Positions 8,437 through 17,222 are shown, numbered from the stretch's first letter. The stretch: DNA of 64,000 bases from Arthrobacter sp. (GCA_031277795.1 JAITLQ010000013.1:1-64000), one strand, 5' to 3'. The notes: a model not told the origin generated them from the letters alone. Translations and numbers: made by a program.

Positions 8437-9371
8437 GCGTCAAGCCTCGCACGCTGCCCCGACGCGTTCACGCCCATGAGGCGGGCCCCGTTCTCCCAGA
8501 GCACCGCCCGCATCCAGGCGTCACCGAAACCCCAGTTGCCGAGCACCCGGATCTGGTGCGCGTAGGGGTGCGGGATGTTGGGAAAGTCGCTGCCGAGCAC
8601 GATCTTCTCCGGCAGGTCGGCCCAGGCGCGCAGGACGTCCCCCGGCACCGGCGCGAGGGCCTGCGCGTAGTCGGTGCCGACCATCGTGGTGTCGAGGTGC
8701 ACGCCCTCATAGCGCAGGGCGAGACGCGTGAACTCGGCGTACTCCGGCATGCCGGCGTGCGCGATGACGAGCATCAACCCCGGGTGCCTGGCCAGCAGCC
8801 GCTGAACCGGCGCCGGCCCCGTGAAGGCGCCGCCGTGCGGCCCCGAACCGGCGTGGATCACCACCGGGACGCGAGCATCCTCGAGCAGGCCCCACGCGGC
8901 GTCGAGCACCGGGTCATCCGGCGAGAACGCGCCCACCTGCACGTGGACCTTGAAGATCCGGGCCCCGTGCTCCAGGGCCAACGCCACGACGTCCTCTGCA
9001 CCCGGCTCGGCAAAGAACGTGCCGGAGGGAACGGCCGCCGGGTGCCGCGAGGCGAACTCGCGCGAGTACTCGTTGAGCCAGCCGGCCATCCCGGCGCGGT
9101 GGGGGTAGTTCAGCGTCGAATAGGCGAGCACGCCCAGCTCGGCCAGGCGCCGCACGCGTTCCTCCTCCGACAGGCGGTACGCGATGGGCCACGCGGCGGC
9201 GTCGAAGTCCTCCCCGACGCGGTCGAAGAAGGCCCAGACCTTGTCGAGCACGTTCTGCGGCATGAAGTGCACGTGCACATCGGCCAGCCCCGGCACGCCG
9301 AGGGCCTCGAGGTAGGAGGGGAGGTCGGCATCCGTGGACGGACCGGGCGTCGTGAACTCGGCGGCTGGCAT
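8433..9371 (-). CDS. Amidohydrolase 2 / ACMSD-like TIM-barrel hydrolase
   Basis: 312 residues. Metal-binding motifs of the amidohydrolase superfamily are present: HVHF near residue 33 (HxH), KVHVQ, VVIHAG, VIAHAGMPEY and the catalytic Asp in VLGSDFPNIPHP. The substrate is unknown; family members are decarboxylases or hydrolases of small cyclic compounds. There is no ribosome-binding site. TAGAGT lies 6 nt before the ATG, so the mRNA is probably leaderless. It overlaps the following acetyltransferase by 4 nt and forms an operon with it. Confidence 0.85.
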   Translation of the reverse strand: MPAAEFTTPGPSTDADLPSYLEALGVPGLADVHVHFMPQNVLDKVWAFFDRVGEDFDAAAWPIAYRLSEEERVRRLAELGVLAYSTLNYPHRAGMAGWLNEYSREFASRHPAAVPSGTFFAEPGAEDVVALALEHGARIFKVHVQVGAFSPDDPVLDAAWGLLEDARVPVVIHAGSGPHGGAFTGPAPVQRLLARHPGLMLVIAHAGMPEYAEFTRLALRYEGVHLDTTMVGTDYAQALAPVPGDVLRAWADLPEKIVLGSDFPNIPHPYAHQIRVLGNWGFGDAWMRAVLWENGARLMGVNASGQRARLDA

Positions 9372-9413
9372 GGGGCCACTCTAGGCTGGGCGCCTTCCCA
9401 CGAAAGGAACCCC

Positions 9414-9860
9414 GTGACCGCCTTTGTTCCCCTCGTCCTTGACCAGGCCGACGCCGCCGCCGCGCTCTGGGAGGAGGCCGGCCTCGTGCGCCCGTGGAAC
9501 GATCCGCGCGGCGACTTCGCCCGCGCCGTCGTCGGCCCCACCTCCGCCGTCCTCGGGCTGGTGGAGGACGGCGAGTTGATCGCGAGCGCCATGGTGGGCG
9601 TGGACGGGCACCGCGGCTGGGTCTACTACGTGGCGGTCGCCGCCTCCCGGCGCGGCCGCGGCCTGGGGCGCGCCGCGATGGAGGCCGCCGAGGCATGGCT
9701 GCTGGCGGCGGGAGCGCCCAAGGTCCAGCTCATGGTGCGCGGCAGCAACGCCGCGGTCCTCGGGTTCTACGCCCGCCTCGGCTACGCGGATCAGGACACC
9801 GTGGTGCTCGGCAAGTTCCTTGACCCGGAGCTCGAGGCCCTGCGCCGCACCGGCGCCTGA
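9414..9860 (+). CDS. GNAT-family acetyltransferase (YpeA-like)
   Basis: 148 residues, a single GNAT domain. The core strand is WVYYVAVAASRRGRGLGRAA with the RxxGxG acetyl-CoA loop, followed by EAWLLAAGAPKVQLMVR and the terminal GFYARLGY motif typical of small YpeA-like acetyltransferases. The GTG at 9414 has GAAAGGA at 9402-9408; the long open frame upstream is a shadow of the amidohydrolase. It diverges from the amidohydrolase operon with only 42 nt between starts. The substrate is not known. Confidence 0.88.
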   Translation: MTAFVPLVLDQADAAAALWEEAGLVRPWNDPRGDFARAVVGPTSAVLGLVEDGELIASAMVGVDGHRGWVYYVAVAASRRGRGLGRAAMEAAEAWLLAAGAPKVQLMVRGSNAAVLGFYARLGYADQDTVVLGKFLDPELEALRRTGA

Positions 9861-9916
9861 CGCCCTCCAGGTGAGCGGCGCCCCGGGCGGGCCGGCCGCG
9901 GCCGTCCCGCCGGCGT

Positions 9917-9942
9917 CGTCGGGCAGGAAGGGGTGCCCGACG
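9917..9942. terminator. Hairpin between convergent GNAT and HxlR genes
   Basis: CGTCGGGCA (9917-9925) pairs with TGCCCGACG (9934-9942) across an 8-nt loop. It is one of several hairpins in the window built on a CCCGACG stem. Confidence 0.6.
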
Positions 9943-9957
9943 GCGCGTGGCCCGGCT

Positions 9958-10368
9958 TCAGCGCGCGTCGTACGCGGCGCGGGCGGTCTCGATCTGGGGG
10001 TAGTGGCCCACGGCCCACTCCGCCAGCGCCACGGCGGGGCCGATGAGCGTGCGGCCCACGGCGCTGAGCTCGTACTCGACGCGCGGCGGGACCTCGGCGT
10101 ACGCGGTGCGCAGGACGAGGCCGTCGCGCTCGAGGTGCTTGAGCGTCAGCGTGAGCATGCGCTGCGAGATGCCGGGGATGTGCTGATGGATGGCGGTGAA
10201 GCGCAGCGGGCCCTCGTTGAGCGTGGCGATGATGAGCAGCGACCACTTGTCCCCGATGCGGGAGAGCACCTCGCGGACGGCCTTGCCGTCGCTGCCGGGT
10301 TCGTTGCAGGAGCCCTCGTAGGCGCTGCGGGCCTGGGCGCTGGGGCAGGCGGGGGCGGCGCTGTTCAT
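9958..10368 (-). CDS. HxlR-family transcriptional regulator
   Basis: 136 residues, winged HTH. The conserved core reads VLSRIGDKWSLLIIATLNEG, LRFTAIHQHIPGISQRML and LKHLERDGLVLRTAYAEVPP, diagnostic of the HxlR (DUF24) family. These often sense electrophiles or redox stress through cysteine; here the only cysteines are near the N-terminus (ACPSA and GSCNE). The ATG at 10368 has GGAAGGA upstream. It is divergently paired with the DoxX gene, its likely target. Confidence 0.9.
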   Translation of the reverse strand: MNSAAPACPSAQARSAYEGSCNEPGSDGKAVREVLSRIGDKWSLLIIATLNEGPLRFTAIHQHIPGISQRMLTLTLKHLERDGLVLRTAYAEVPPRVEYELSAVGRTLIGPAVALAEWAVGHYPQIETARAAYDAR

Positions 10369-10455
10369 GAGGGTCCTTCCGGGTCGCTGCGGCCGGGGCA
10401 CGAACACGCGTGTGCGTGTCTGGCGCACAGCCGTGTGCCTTTTGCGGGACCCACT

Positions 10456-10487
10456 TTACTCACTCATCATGGGGTTACTTACTCATC
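10456..10487. promoter_or_regulatory. Direct repeats in the HxlR/DoxX intergenic region
   Basis: TTACTCACTCATC (10456-10468) and TTACTTACTCATC (10475-10487) differ at one position and start 19 nt apart, close to two helical turns. This AT-rich patch lies between divergent starts in GC-rich DNA. It is a candidate HxlR operator by analogy with other HxlR-type divergons. Confidence 0.5.
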
Positions 10488-10524
10488 GTCAGTTTCGTGC
10501 TGGCGCGCACCCCTGGAGGACCCC

Positions 10525-10890
10525 TTGCTCATTGCGTATTGGATCGTGGCGGGCCTGCTTGCCCTCGTCATGCTCGCGGCCGGCGGCATGAAGGCCATCA
10601 AGCCCAAGGCCGACATCGTCAAGGGCGGCATGGCCTGGGCCGAGGACTTCGCCCCCGGCATGATCAAGTTCATCGGCGTGGCCGAGGTGCTCGGCGCCGT
10701 GGGCCTCGTGCTCCCGGCGCTGACCGGCATCGCCCCGGTCCTGGCGCCCATCGCCGCCGTGGCGCTGGCCGTGGTGATGATCGGCGCCGTGGTGGTGCAC
10801 GCGCGCCGCAAGGAGGCCTTCTCCAGCGCGCTCGTGCTGGCGCTCGTGGCCGTGGCGGCCGCCGTGCTCGGCTTCCTCGCCGTGGCCTGA
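10525..10890 (+). CDS. DoxX-family membrane protein
   Basis: 121 residues with four hydrophobic helices. LLIAYWIVAGLLALVMLAAG, then GGMKAIKPK and FIGVAEVLGAVGLVLPALTG match the DoxX-like pattern, with the conserved charged pair flanking helix 2. The family is linked to thiol or redox stress and detoxification but is biochemically poorly defined. The start is TTG at 10525 with GGAGGA at 10515-10520. It is under probable control of the divergent HxlR regulator. Confidence 0.85.
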   Translation: MLIAYWIVAGLLALVMLAAGGMKAIKPKADIVKGGMAWAEDFAPGMIKFIGVAEVLGAVGLVLPALTGIAPVLAPIAAVALAVVMIGAVVVHARRKEAFSSALVLALVAVAAAVLGFLAVA

Positions 10891-10940
10891 GCCCGCGCCA
10901 CACCCGACGCCGGAGTCGCCCCGCGAGGCACCACGGCCCC

Positions 10941-11048
10941 ACACGCAGAAGGTCCCGGACGGCTATGCCGTTCGGGACCTTTGCATCACTCGCACCCTTG
11001 AGGTGCCTCCGACACTACGGAGCGAGTCTGAAAGTCGCCTGTGTGCCG
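10941..11048. repeat. Three-hairpin intergenic element, copy 1 (candidate structured RNA or terminator)
   Basis: This about 108-nt segment is roughly 65-70% alike to 21519-21622. Hairpin 1 is AAGGTCCCG...CGGGACCTT (10949-10982), a plausible bidirectional terminator. Hairpin 2 is GCACC-CTTGA-GGTGC (10992-11006). Hairpin 3 is CTCCG-ACACTA-CGGAG (about 11007-11022). The stems differ from copy 2 but remain paired. It sits after the DoxX gene and before the convergent zinc-ribbon gene. No protein frame is shared by the two copies, because an indel of 1 nt separates them. Confidence 0.55.
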
Positions 11049-11117
11049 CCTCGACGTTGTACAGGAGTTGGATGAACTCCCGGTGCTCGACGCCGCGGCC
11101 CCGCCTCGCGGGGCGCC

Positions 11118-11228
11118 TCACGCCTCGTCGTCGTCCCCCACGGCGGCCCCGCACCGCGGGCACAGCGGCTCCTGCGGGCGCTCGAGGAAGAGGCCACACT
11201 CGGGGCAGACCCGGTGCAGCCAGCACAC
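11118..11228 (-). CDS. 36-residue zinc-ribbon microprotein
   Basis: The minus strand encodes VCWLHRVCPECGLFL, then CPRCGAAVGDDDEA: two CPxCG knuckles 17 residues apart, a compact zinc ribbon. The GTG at 11228 is preceded by GGAGGAGATTCC, an ideal ribosome-binding site. An in-frame ATG at 11255 would give 45 residues. Function is unknown; such ribbons bind nucleic acid or proteins. It is too short for usual gene calling. The spacing, acidic tail and strong ribosome-binding site support a real gene. Confidence 0.6.
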   Translation of the reverse strand: MCWLHRVCPECGLFLERPQEPLCPRCGAAVGDDDEA

Positions 11229-11364
11229 GGAATCTCCTCCGGGCAGCTCCTCCATGCCCCCAGTGCACGCCCCGCCGGCCGTCAGCGCAAGCCCCGCCTC
11301 CGGTTCACCGGACGTTCATCTCACGCCCGGCAACGCTTCACCCACGCCGACTTGGCTGGGGGAC

Positions 11365-13806
11365 ATGTCATCTTCCCCACGCCTGCTCGCGCCCGCGACG
11401 CTCGCCGCCGCGCTGACCCTCGGCCTCCTCGGCGCGCCCCTCGCCTCCGCGGCCCAACTCCCGGCCACGCTCGCCGCCCCGGCCGCCCCGGTCCCCGCCA
11501 CCCTCCCCGTCATCAACGAGGTCGAGTCCAACGGGGACGACACCGATTGGGTGGAGCTCGGCAACCCCAGCGACGCCGAGCTGGACGTCTCAGGGCTGAT
11601 CCTGACGGACGCCGAGCCGGCCAAGAAGGACCACGCGTACACGCTGCCCGCCGGGAGCATCATCCCGGCCAAGGGTCTTCTCCTCGTGGATGGGGCGCAG
11701 GGCGATCGCCCGGGCTTCCCCTTCGGCTTGGGCGGCGAGGACGCCGTGAAGCTCTACGCCGCCGGCACCGACGTCACGGCCGCCGATGCGACGCCGCTCG
11801 TGGAGTACGCCTGGACGGCGCACGCCCCGGTGACCTACGGCCGCTGCCCCGACCTCACCGGCGACTTTGCCCCCACCACCCGCTCCACCAAGGGCACCCC
11901 CAACGATTGCTCCTCGCCGCTGGTCATCAACGAGGTCGTCTCCAACGGCGGCGATCCGGATGACTGGGTGGAGCTGTACAACACCGGGGCGGCCGCCGTG
12001 GACCCCAACGGCCTGGTGCTCACGGACTCCGAGCCGGAGAAGGCCGGCCACCGCTACACGCTCGCCGGCCTGGATCCCGTCCCCGCCGGCGGTTTCCTGC
12101 GCCTGGACGTGGCCCAGTTCGGCTTCGGGCTGGGCAAGGCGGACGCCGTGCGGCTCCTGGGCCAGGACGGCGCGCCGGTCGATGAGTACGCGTGGCAGGA
12201 GCACGCCGCCACGTCGTACGGCCGGTGCCCGGACGGTTCGGGCGACTTCGCCCTCACCCAACGGGTCACCCCCGGCGCGGCCAACGCCTGCGGCGAGCAG
12301 GGTGGCGGCGACGGCATCAGCGCCTCGCCGTGGCCAGGCGGCCAGTCCGTCACCGCGCTCGACGCCGCCGACGAGACGCGCGGCGATTGGAGCGGCATCG
12401 ACCACGAGCCGGGTTCGCAGGGCGCACCGGGTGCCCTCTGGGTGGTCCAGAACGGCGACGGCGAGCTCTACCGCCTCGATTCCTCCGACGCCGGCGTGAG
12501 CTGGCAGCGCACGCGCGGCTACGAGCTGCGCTACGCGGACGGCACCGGGACGGTGGATGCCGAGGGTGTGACGGTCACCTCAGGCGGTTCGGCCGCCGGC
12601 GTGTACGTCTCCAGCGAGCGCGACAACGACGCGAAGTCGATCTCGCGCCCGGCTGTGCTGCGCTACGACCTCCCCACCGGTGACACCGGTTCCGCCGCGC
12701 TCGAGCCGGCCGCCGGCACGCCCGTGCTCAAGGCCTCGGCCGAGTGGAACCTCGCCGCCGACTTCCCCGGTCTCGGCGCCAACTCCGGCCTCGAGGGCGT
12801 CACCTGGATTCCCGACACGTGGCTCACGGCCAACGCCATCGCCGACGAGCGCACGGGCGCCGTCTACTCCCCCGCCGACTACCCCGGCCACGGCGACGGC
12901 CTCTTTGCCGTGGGGGTCGAGGGGACCGGCGGCGTGTACCTCTACGCGCTCATGGACGACGGCGGCTTTGCCCGCATCGCGACCATCGACTCCGGCTTCG
13001 ACGTGGTCGCCGATCTGCAGTTCGATGCGGAGCGCGACGCGCTCTGGGTCGTGTGCGACGACGCGTGCAACGGACGCATCGCCGTGTTCAGCCCGCGCGC
13101 GGCGCAGGCCGAGACCCAGGGCACGACGACGGCGGCCCCCGTCTCCGCGGTCCGCGGCGCCCAGGCGGTCCAGGCCGAGGGCGCGGCCGACGCCGCGGCC
13201 GACGGGCCTCGGGTCTTCACCCGCACGGCGCTCTACGAGCGCCCGGCGGACACGCAGAACTACGGCAACGAGGGCTTCGCGATCGCCGATCTCTCCCAGT
13301 GCAAGAACGGGGCGGTGCCCACGTTCTACGCGGACGACAACAACACGGACGGCCACTCGCTGCGCACCGGAACGCTGGCCGCCACGTGCCCGGAGCCGGA
13401 GACCCCGGTCGACCCCGAAACCCCGGGCGACGGCGGCGCGGACAACGGCGGCAACGGCACGGATCCCGGGACGGACGACGGGGCCGACGACGGGGCGGGC
13501 GACGGTTCCGAGGGCAACGGAACCAACGGCAGCGAGGGCTCCGGGACGGGTGCGGAGAGCGGCACGGAGTCCGGCTCGAACACCGAGGCGGGCACCGGCA
13601 ACGGTTCCGAGGCCAACGGAACGAACGGCGACGCCGGCTCGAACACCGAGGCGGGCACCGAGCCGTCCGGTCAGGCCGCCGGCGAAGCCGCCGACACCGG
13701 GCTCGCCCACACGGGTTCGGCCAGCGCGCCCTGGTTGCTCACGGCCGGGGGCCTCGTGGCGGCCGGCGCGCTGCTGCTGGCCCTCCGGGTGCGCCGCCGC
13801 GCCTGA
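11365..13806 (+). CDS. Wall-anchored protein with two lamin-tail domains and an esterase/phytase-like domain
   Basis: 813 residues. There is a signal peptide (1-29, ending ASAA). Two lamin-tail domains follow at about 48-182 (INEVESNGDDTDWVEL) and 187-309 (INEVVSNGGDPDDWVEL), each ending with a TYGRCPD/TSYGRCPD repeat and GT/GAANAC. A beta-propeller, esterase or phytase-like domain covers about 320-670 (NSGLEGVTWIPDTW; DLQFDAERDALWVVCDDACN). A Gly/Asn/Thr/Glu-rich spacer spans about 672-775. The sorting signal is LAHTG (781), then a helix and RVRRRA, fitting class E sortase (LAxTG). The ATG at 11365 has a weak GGGGGA site. The protein is probably displayed on the wall, perhaps releasing phosphate from extracellular substrates. 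Confidence 0.85.
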   Translation: MSSSPRLLAPATLAAALTLGLLGAPLASAAQLPATLAAPAAPVPATLPVINEVESNGDDTDWVELGNPSDAELDVSGLILTDAEPAKKDHAYTLPAGSIIPAKGLLLVDGAQGDRPGFPFGLGGEDAVKLYAAGTDVTAADATPLVEYAWTAHAPVTYGRCPDLTGDFAPTTRSTKGTPNDCSSPLVINEVVSNGGDPDDWVELYNTGAAAVDPNGLVLTDSEPEKAGHRYTLAGLDPVPAGGFLRLDVAQFGFGLGKADAVRLLGQDGAPVDEYAWQEHAATSYGRCPDGSGDFALTQRVTPGAANACGEQGGGDGISASPWPGGQSVTALDAADETRGDWSGIDHEPGSQGAPGALWVVQNGDGELYRLDSSDAGVSWQRTRGYELRYADGTGTVDAEGVTVTSGGSAAGVYVSSERDNDAKSISRPAVLRYDLPTGDTGSAALEPAAGTPVLKASAEWNLAADFPGLGANSGLEGVTWIPDTWLTANAIADERTGAVYSPADYPGHGDGLFAVGVEGTGGVYLYALMDDGGFARIATIDSGFDVVADLQFDAERDALWVVCDDACNGRIAVFSPRAAQAETQGTTTAAPVSAVRGAQAVQAEGAADAAADGPRVFTRTALYERPADTQNYGNEGFAIADLSQCKNGAVPTFYADDNNTDGHSLRTGTLAATCPEPETPVDPETPGDGGADNGGNGTDPGTDDGADDGAGDGSEGNGTNGSEGSGTGAESGTESGSNTEAGTGNGSEANGTNGDAGSNTEAGTEPSGQAAGEAADTGLAHTGSASAPWLLTAGGLVAAGALLLALRVRRRA

Positions 13807-13845
13807 GCCACACCCCGCCCCGTGCCTGGCGCGAGGCGGGCGCCC

Positions 13846-13879
13846 GCTGGACCCCACGCCGTCGTGCATGGGGTCCAGC
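13846..13879. terminator. Hairpin between convergent lamin-tail and EEP genes
   Basis: GCTGGACCCCA (13846-13856) and TGGGGTCCAGC (13869-13879) form a perfect 11-bp stem with a 12-nt loop. It lies 40 nt past the lamin-tail gene and 18 nt past the convergent endonuclease-like gene. Confidence 0.7.
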
Positions 13880-13896
13880 GCCGTGTGGGGCGGGCG

Positions 13897-14925
13897 TCAG
13901 GCGGCCGGGGCGCGCAGCGTCACGGCGACCCCGCGGTGATCGGTGCCGGCCAAGGCGACCGTGTCCCACGTTGCCGGGGCGAGGCCGCGCAGGAGGACGT
14001 GATCGAGCTGCGCGAGGGGAAGCGGCCGGTCCGGCCAGGTGGGGCGGGGCAGCCAGCCGGCCACGCGGGCGGCGTCGTCGAGCCCCTCCGCGGCCGAACG
14101 GAAGCCAGGCATCGCCTGGGTGGCGTTGAAGTCCCCCGCCACCACGAGCGGCAGATCGGTGCGGGCCCGCTGGTACGTGCTCAGGGTGTCGAGCTCGCTG
14201 CGCCAGAGGCCGGCGTCGGCCAGGGGCGGGAGCGTGTGGACGGCCACGACCCGGAACGGGCGGTGGCCAGGCAGCGTCACGGTGGCGGTGCGCTGCTCAA
14301 AGTGGCGGCCGCCGTCGGGCCAGGCCGGCCGTTCCTCCGCGAGGGGCCCGGCGGAGAGGATCGCGGTGCCGTCCGCGCCCACGGCGGGAAGCCTGCCGGT
14401 GCGGTGCGGCAGGGCCGCCGCGAACCCGTGGTCCGCGTAGAGCCGCGCGAGGAGGGCCTCGGTGGCCTCCTGGAGCACCAGGACCTGCACCTGGCGCGCC
14501 TTCACCTCGGCCAGGAGAGCGGCGGGGTCGAGCCCGCCGAGCTGCGCATTGACGCTGAGCAGACGCACCTCGGGCGCCGACTCAAGCTCCTGCGCCGAAG
14601 CCAGCACCGCCGGTGCCGGGTCCTGGATGCGCGCGGCGGATCCGGCCGCCACCACGGCAATCACGAGCAGCACGGCCGCGACGACGCGGCGGCACGCGAG
14701 GAAGACGAGCGCGGCGAGCAGCGCAAGCACGCACAAGGGGAAGAGCACGGCCTGCAGGGCGGGCATGACCCACGTTCCGGGGGCGTCGGCCGCCGCGCGG
14801 AGGTCGATCTGCGCCAGGTACCCGAGCAGGAACGCCGGGAGCCCGGCGAGCGCCCACGAGCCCAGCTTGAGTCGGCGGCGCGGCCTTGGCTCGGAGCTGG
14901 TCTTGAGGAACGCGTTGACCGACAT
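13897..14925 (-). CDS. Membrane-anchored endonuclease/exonuclease/phosphatase family protein
   Basis: 342 residues. Three hydrophobic helices fill residues about 20-105 (WALAGLPAFLLGYLAQI; ALQAVLFPLCVLALLAALVF; VVAAVLLVIAVVAAGSAA). An extracytoplasmic EEP domain follows: LLSVNAQLGG, LVLQEATEALLARL, VVAVHTLPP, LVVAGDFNATQ (catalytic Asp-Asn) and LDHVLLRG ... GTDHRGVAVTL (final Asp-His). This is the usual layout of actinobacterial membrane-bound EEP phosphodiesterases. ATG 14925 is preceded by GCTGGAGATC; an ATG at 14937 is also possible. The substrate (nucleic acid or lipid) is unknown. Confidence 0.88.
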   Translation of the reverse strand: MSVNAFLKTSSEPRPRRRLKLGSWALAGLPAFLLGYLAQIDLRAAADAPGTWVMPALQAVLFPLCVLALLAALVFLACRRVVAAVLLVIAVVAAGSAARIQDPAPAVLASAQELESAPEVRLLSVNAQLGGLDPAALLAEVKARQVQVLVLQEATEALLARLYADHGFAAALPHRTGRLPAVGADGTAILSAGPLAEERPAWPDGGRHFEQRTATVTLPGHRPFRVVAVHTLPPLADAGLWRSELDTLSTYQRARTDLPLVVAGDFNATQAMPGFRSAAEGLDDAARVAGWLPRPTWPDRPLPLAQLDHVLLRGLAPATWDTVALAGTDHRGVAVTLRAPAA

Positions 14926-15047
14926 GATCTCCAGCATGCCCCACGGGTGTGACGCCTCGCGTCGGGCCGTGGGCCCATCCGGCCGCTCACTCCTTGGGAT
15001 GAGCTTGGGCGCGGTGCGCTCCCCGGCCCGGACGCCCTGGACATAAC

Positions 15048-17222
15048 GTGAGCGGCATGAAGACCACCCAGACCTCAACGACCCCGGATGTCGGGCCCCT
15101 CGCCGCGGCGGCCTCGGCCGCAGCGGGAAGCGTGCCGAGCGCCGCACCGCGCGCTGGGGTTCTGCGCAAGGTGCTGACGTTGCTAAGCCCGCTCTTCGCT
15201 GCCGCCGTCATCGTCCTTGCCCTCGTCGCCCCAGCCGACTCGGCCGCGGCCTGGCTGAGCGGGCTCGGCACGCTCGCTCTCGCCGCACTCGCCCTGGTGC
15301 TGGCACCGCGCTGGCCGACCCTCGGCCTGGGACTCACCCTGCTCTCGGCCCTGACCTGGGTGCTGCCGGGGGCCGTCCCCTTGACGCTCACCGAGTGGCC
15401 GCTGCTGCACATGGCGCTCGTCCTGACCACCTTCCTGGTGCTCGCGCTTCTGACGCTGACGGCTCCAGCCTCCTCCGGCCCGTCAAACCCGTCCGCCTCG
15501 TGGCGTCCAGGGGTGCGGGCGCTCGTCACGGGGGCAGGGGCCGTCCTGACGGGGCTGGCGCTCACCGCCTCCGCCACCGCGGGACTGCAGGCCTACGCGT
15601 TGCGCACCCATGGCGCGCAGCTGTGGGCGGAGCAGGGCATGCTCTACTCGGATGACCGCTCGGGAGGCATCTTCCCTTCTCCCGCTGAGACCATCGCGCT
15701 CTTCGGCGGTCCGATCCTCGTGGCCCACCTCCTGGCGCTGGGCGGGGCGTTGCTTGCGGGGTGGACCCTTGCTCTGGTGCTGGCTGCTTGTGCACCTCCG
15801 ACGAGCACACCACTCACTCCGAGGTTGCAGAGACTCATCGACGCGCTCAGGGCCCCTCGCCGGGCCATCGCGCTGCTCATCGGCGTGGCAGGAGTGGTCT
15901 ACGCGGCGCTGGCCTGCGTGGCCAACGCGACCACCGCCACCGGTGCGTGGCTCACCGTGCTGACGCTGCTTCCCTTTGTCGTCGGGGCCTCCATCGCCCC
16001 GCTGCGGCCCTGGCTCGGGGCCTGGATCGTGGCCAGCGGGTGCGTGCTCATCACGGCCGCCGCGCTGGTCCCGGAGTGGGTGGCGTCGTGGAAGCCCACC
16101 GTTATGGTGGTCGGTGCCCTCTTGGCGATCCTTATCGTGCTGGTCTGCCTCCCCTTTGGCGCCGGCTGGTGGTGGGCGGCCGGCCTCTCGGTTGTGCTCG
16201 GCACCGCGCTCTTTGTTCCCTTTGCCGCCGCGGCCAGCGTGGCCATGAGCGTGTGGATGGATGAGACCGGGAACACGGTCTCCACCACGGTCGGCGACGG
16301 GACGGCCTTCGGCGGGCCAGCCGTCCTCCTCGACGCGGCGCTCAAGGCCCTCCCGCTCTTCCTCCTCCCGGCCGTCCTGGCGTGGGGGCTCAAGCTGACC
16401 GCGAGCGTCGCCGTGGAGCGCCGCCGCGTGGCGCAGGCCCGCGCCGAGCTCGAGGCATCGGAGAAGGGACGCGCCCTGCAGGACGAGCGCCGAGGCATCG
16501 CCGGCGACGTCCACGACGTCCTGGCCCACTCCCTCACTGTCATCGTGGCGCAGGGCGAGGGCGCGCTCGTCACCCGCGGCGCCGAGCAGCAGGACGCCGT
16601 GCGCCGCATGGTCGACGTCGCCCGGGCCTCCCTGCGCGACGTCCGCGCCCTCATCGAGCGCCTCGACGGCGAGGACACCGACCTCCCCTCCCCCGGCCTC
16701 GAGAACCTCCCGGCGCTGCTCCAGAACGTGCGCGACGCCGGCCTGAGCCTCACGAGCGAGGAGTTCGGCGAGCGACTGCCCCTCGGCGATTCGACCGAGC
16801 TCGCCCTCTACCGCATCCTCCAGGAGGCCCTCACGAACGTCCTCAGCCATGGCGGCCGCGGCGCCACCGCGCGCCTCGTGCTCGATTGGCGCGGAGAGGA
16901 GCCGGGCCTCAGCGTCACCCTCGCCTCGAGCGGCGGGGACGGTTCGGGGGTGAGCCACGGCAACGGCCTGGGCATCGAGGGCATGCGCACCCGCGCCGCC
17001 GTGGCCGGCGGCTGGCTCACCGCGGGGCCCGACGACGCCCGGTTGGGTTCCGGGTCCCCCGGCCCCGCGGCGGGGACCCACCTCGACGACGCCCCGCTTG
17101 GCTCGGGCGCCCAGCCCGCCCCCGGTGGGCCACGGCCCGACGACTCCGCTGGCGCCGGCCGGGGCTGGCTCGTCACCGCCTTCCTCCCGGCGGTGGCGCA
17201 GAGCGTGGGAGCGCTGAGGTGA
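15048..17222 (+). CDS. Sensor histidine kinase, NarL-type two-component system
   Basis: 724 residues. About ten membrane helices occupy residues 35-450, an unusually large membrane sensor. The HisKA_3 phosphoacceptor DVHDVLAHSLTVI has its His near residue 491, and the ATPase domain has LYRILQEALTNVLSHGG (N box) and GNGLGIEGMRTRAA. A Gly/Pro/Asp-rich insert of about 45 residues splits the last ATPase strands (WLTAGPDDARLG to RGWLVTAFLPA), longer than in most family members. The signal sensed is unknown. The start is GTG 15048, or ATG 15057. The stop overlaps the response-regulator start by GTGA. Confidence 0.9.
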   Translation: MSGMKTTQTSTTPDVGPLAAAASAAAGSVPSAAPRAGVLRKVLTLLSPLFAAAVIVLALVAPADSAAAWLSGLGTLALAALALVLAPRWPTLGLGLTLLSALTWVLPGAVPLTLTEWPLLHMALVLTTFLVLALLTLTAPASSGPSNPSASWRPGVRALVTGAGAVLTGLALTASATAGLQAYALRTHGAQLWAEQGMLYSDDRSGGIFPSPAETIALFGGPILVAHLLALGGALLAGWTLALVLAACAPPTSTPLTPRLQRLIDALRAPRRAIALLIGVAGVVYAALACVANATTATGAWLTVLTLLPFVVGASIAPLRPWLGAWIVASGCVLITAAALVPEWVASWKPTVMVVGALLAILIVLVCLPFGAGWWWAAGLSVVLGTALFVPFAAAASVAMSVWMDETGNTVSTTVGDGTAFGGPAVLLDAALKALPLFLLPAVLAWGLKLTASVAVERRRVAQARAELEASEKGRALQDERRGIAGDVHDVLAHSLTVIVAQGEGALVTRGAEQQDAVRRMVDVARASLRDVRALIERLDGEDTDLPSPGLENLPALLQNVRDAGLSLTSEEFGERLPLGDSTELALYRILQEALTNVLSHGGRGATARLVLDWRGEEPGLSVTLASSGGDGSGVSHGNGLGIEGMRTRAAVAGGWLTAGPDDARLGSGSPGPAAGTHLDDAPLGSGAQPAPGGPRPDDSAGAGRGWLVTAFLPAVAQSVGALR

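Noticed and set aside
10963-11268. 101-codon minus-strand frame (EHREFIQLLYNVEAAHRRL...) through the three-hairpin element
   Set aside because: It looks protein-like in part but passes through the terminator hairpin, and the paralogous element at 21519 has a 1-nt indel that breaks the frame.
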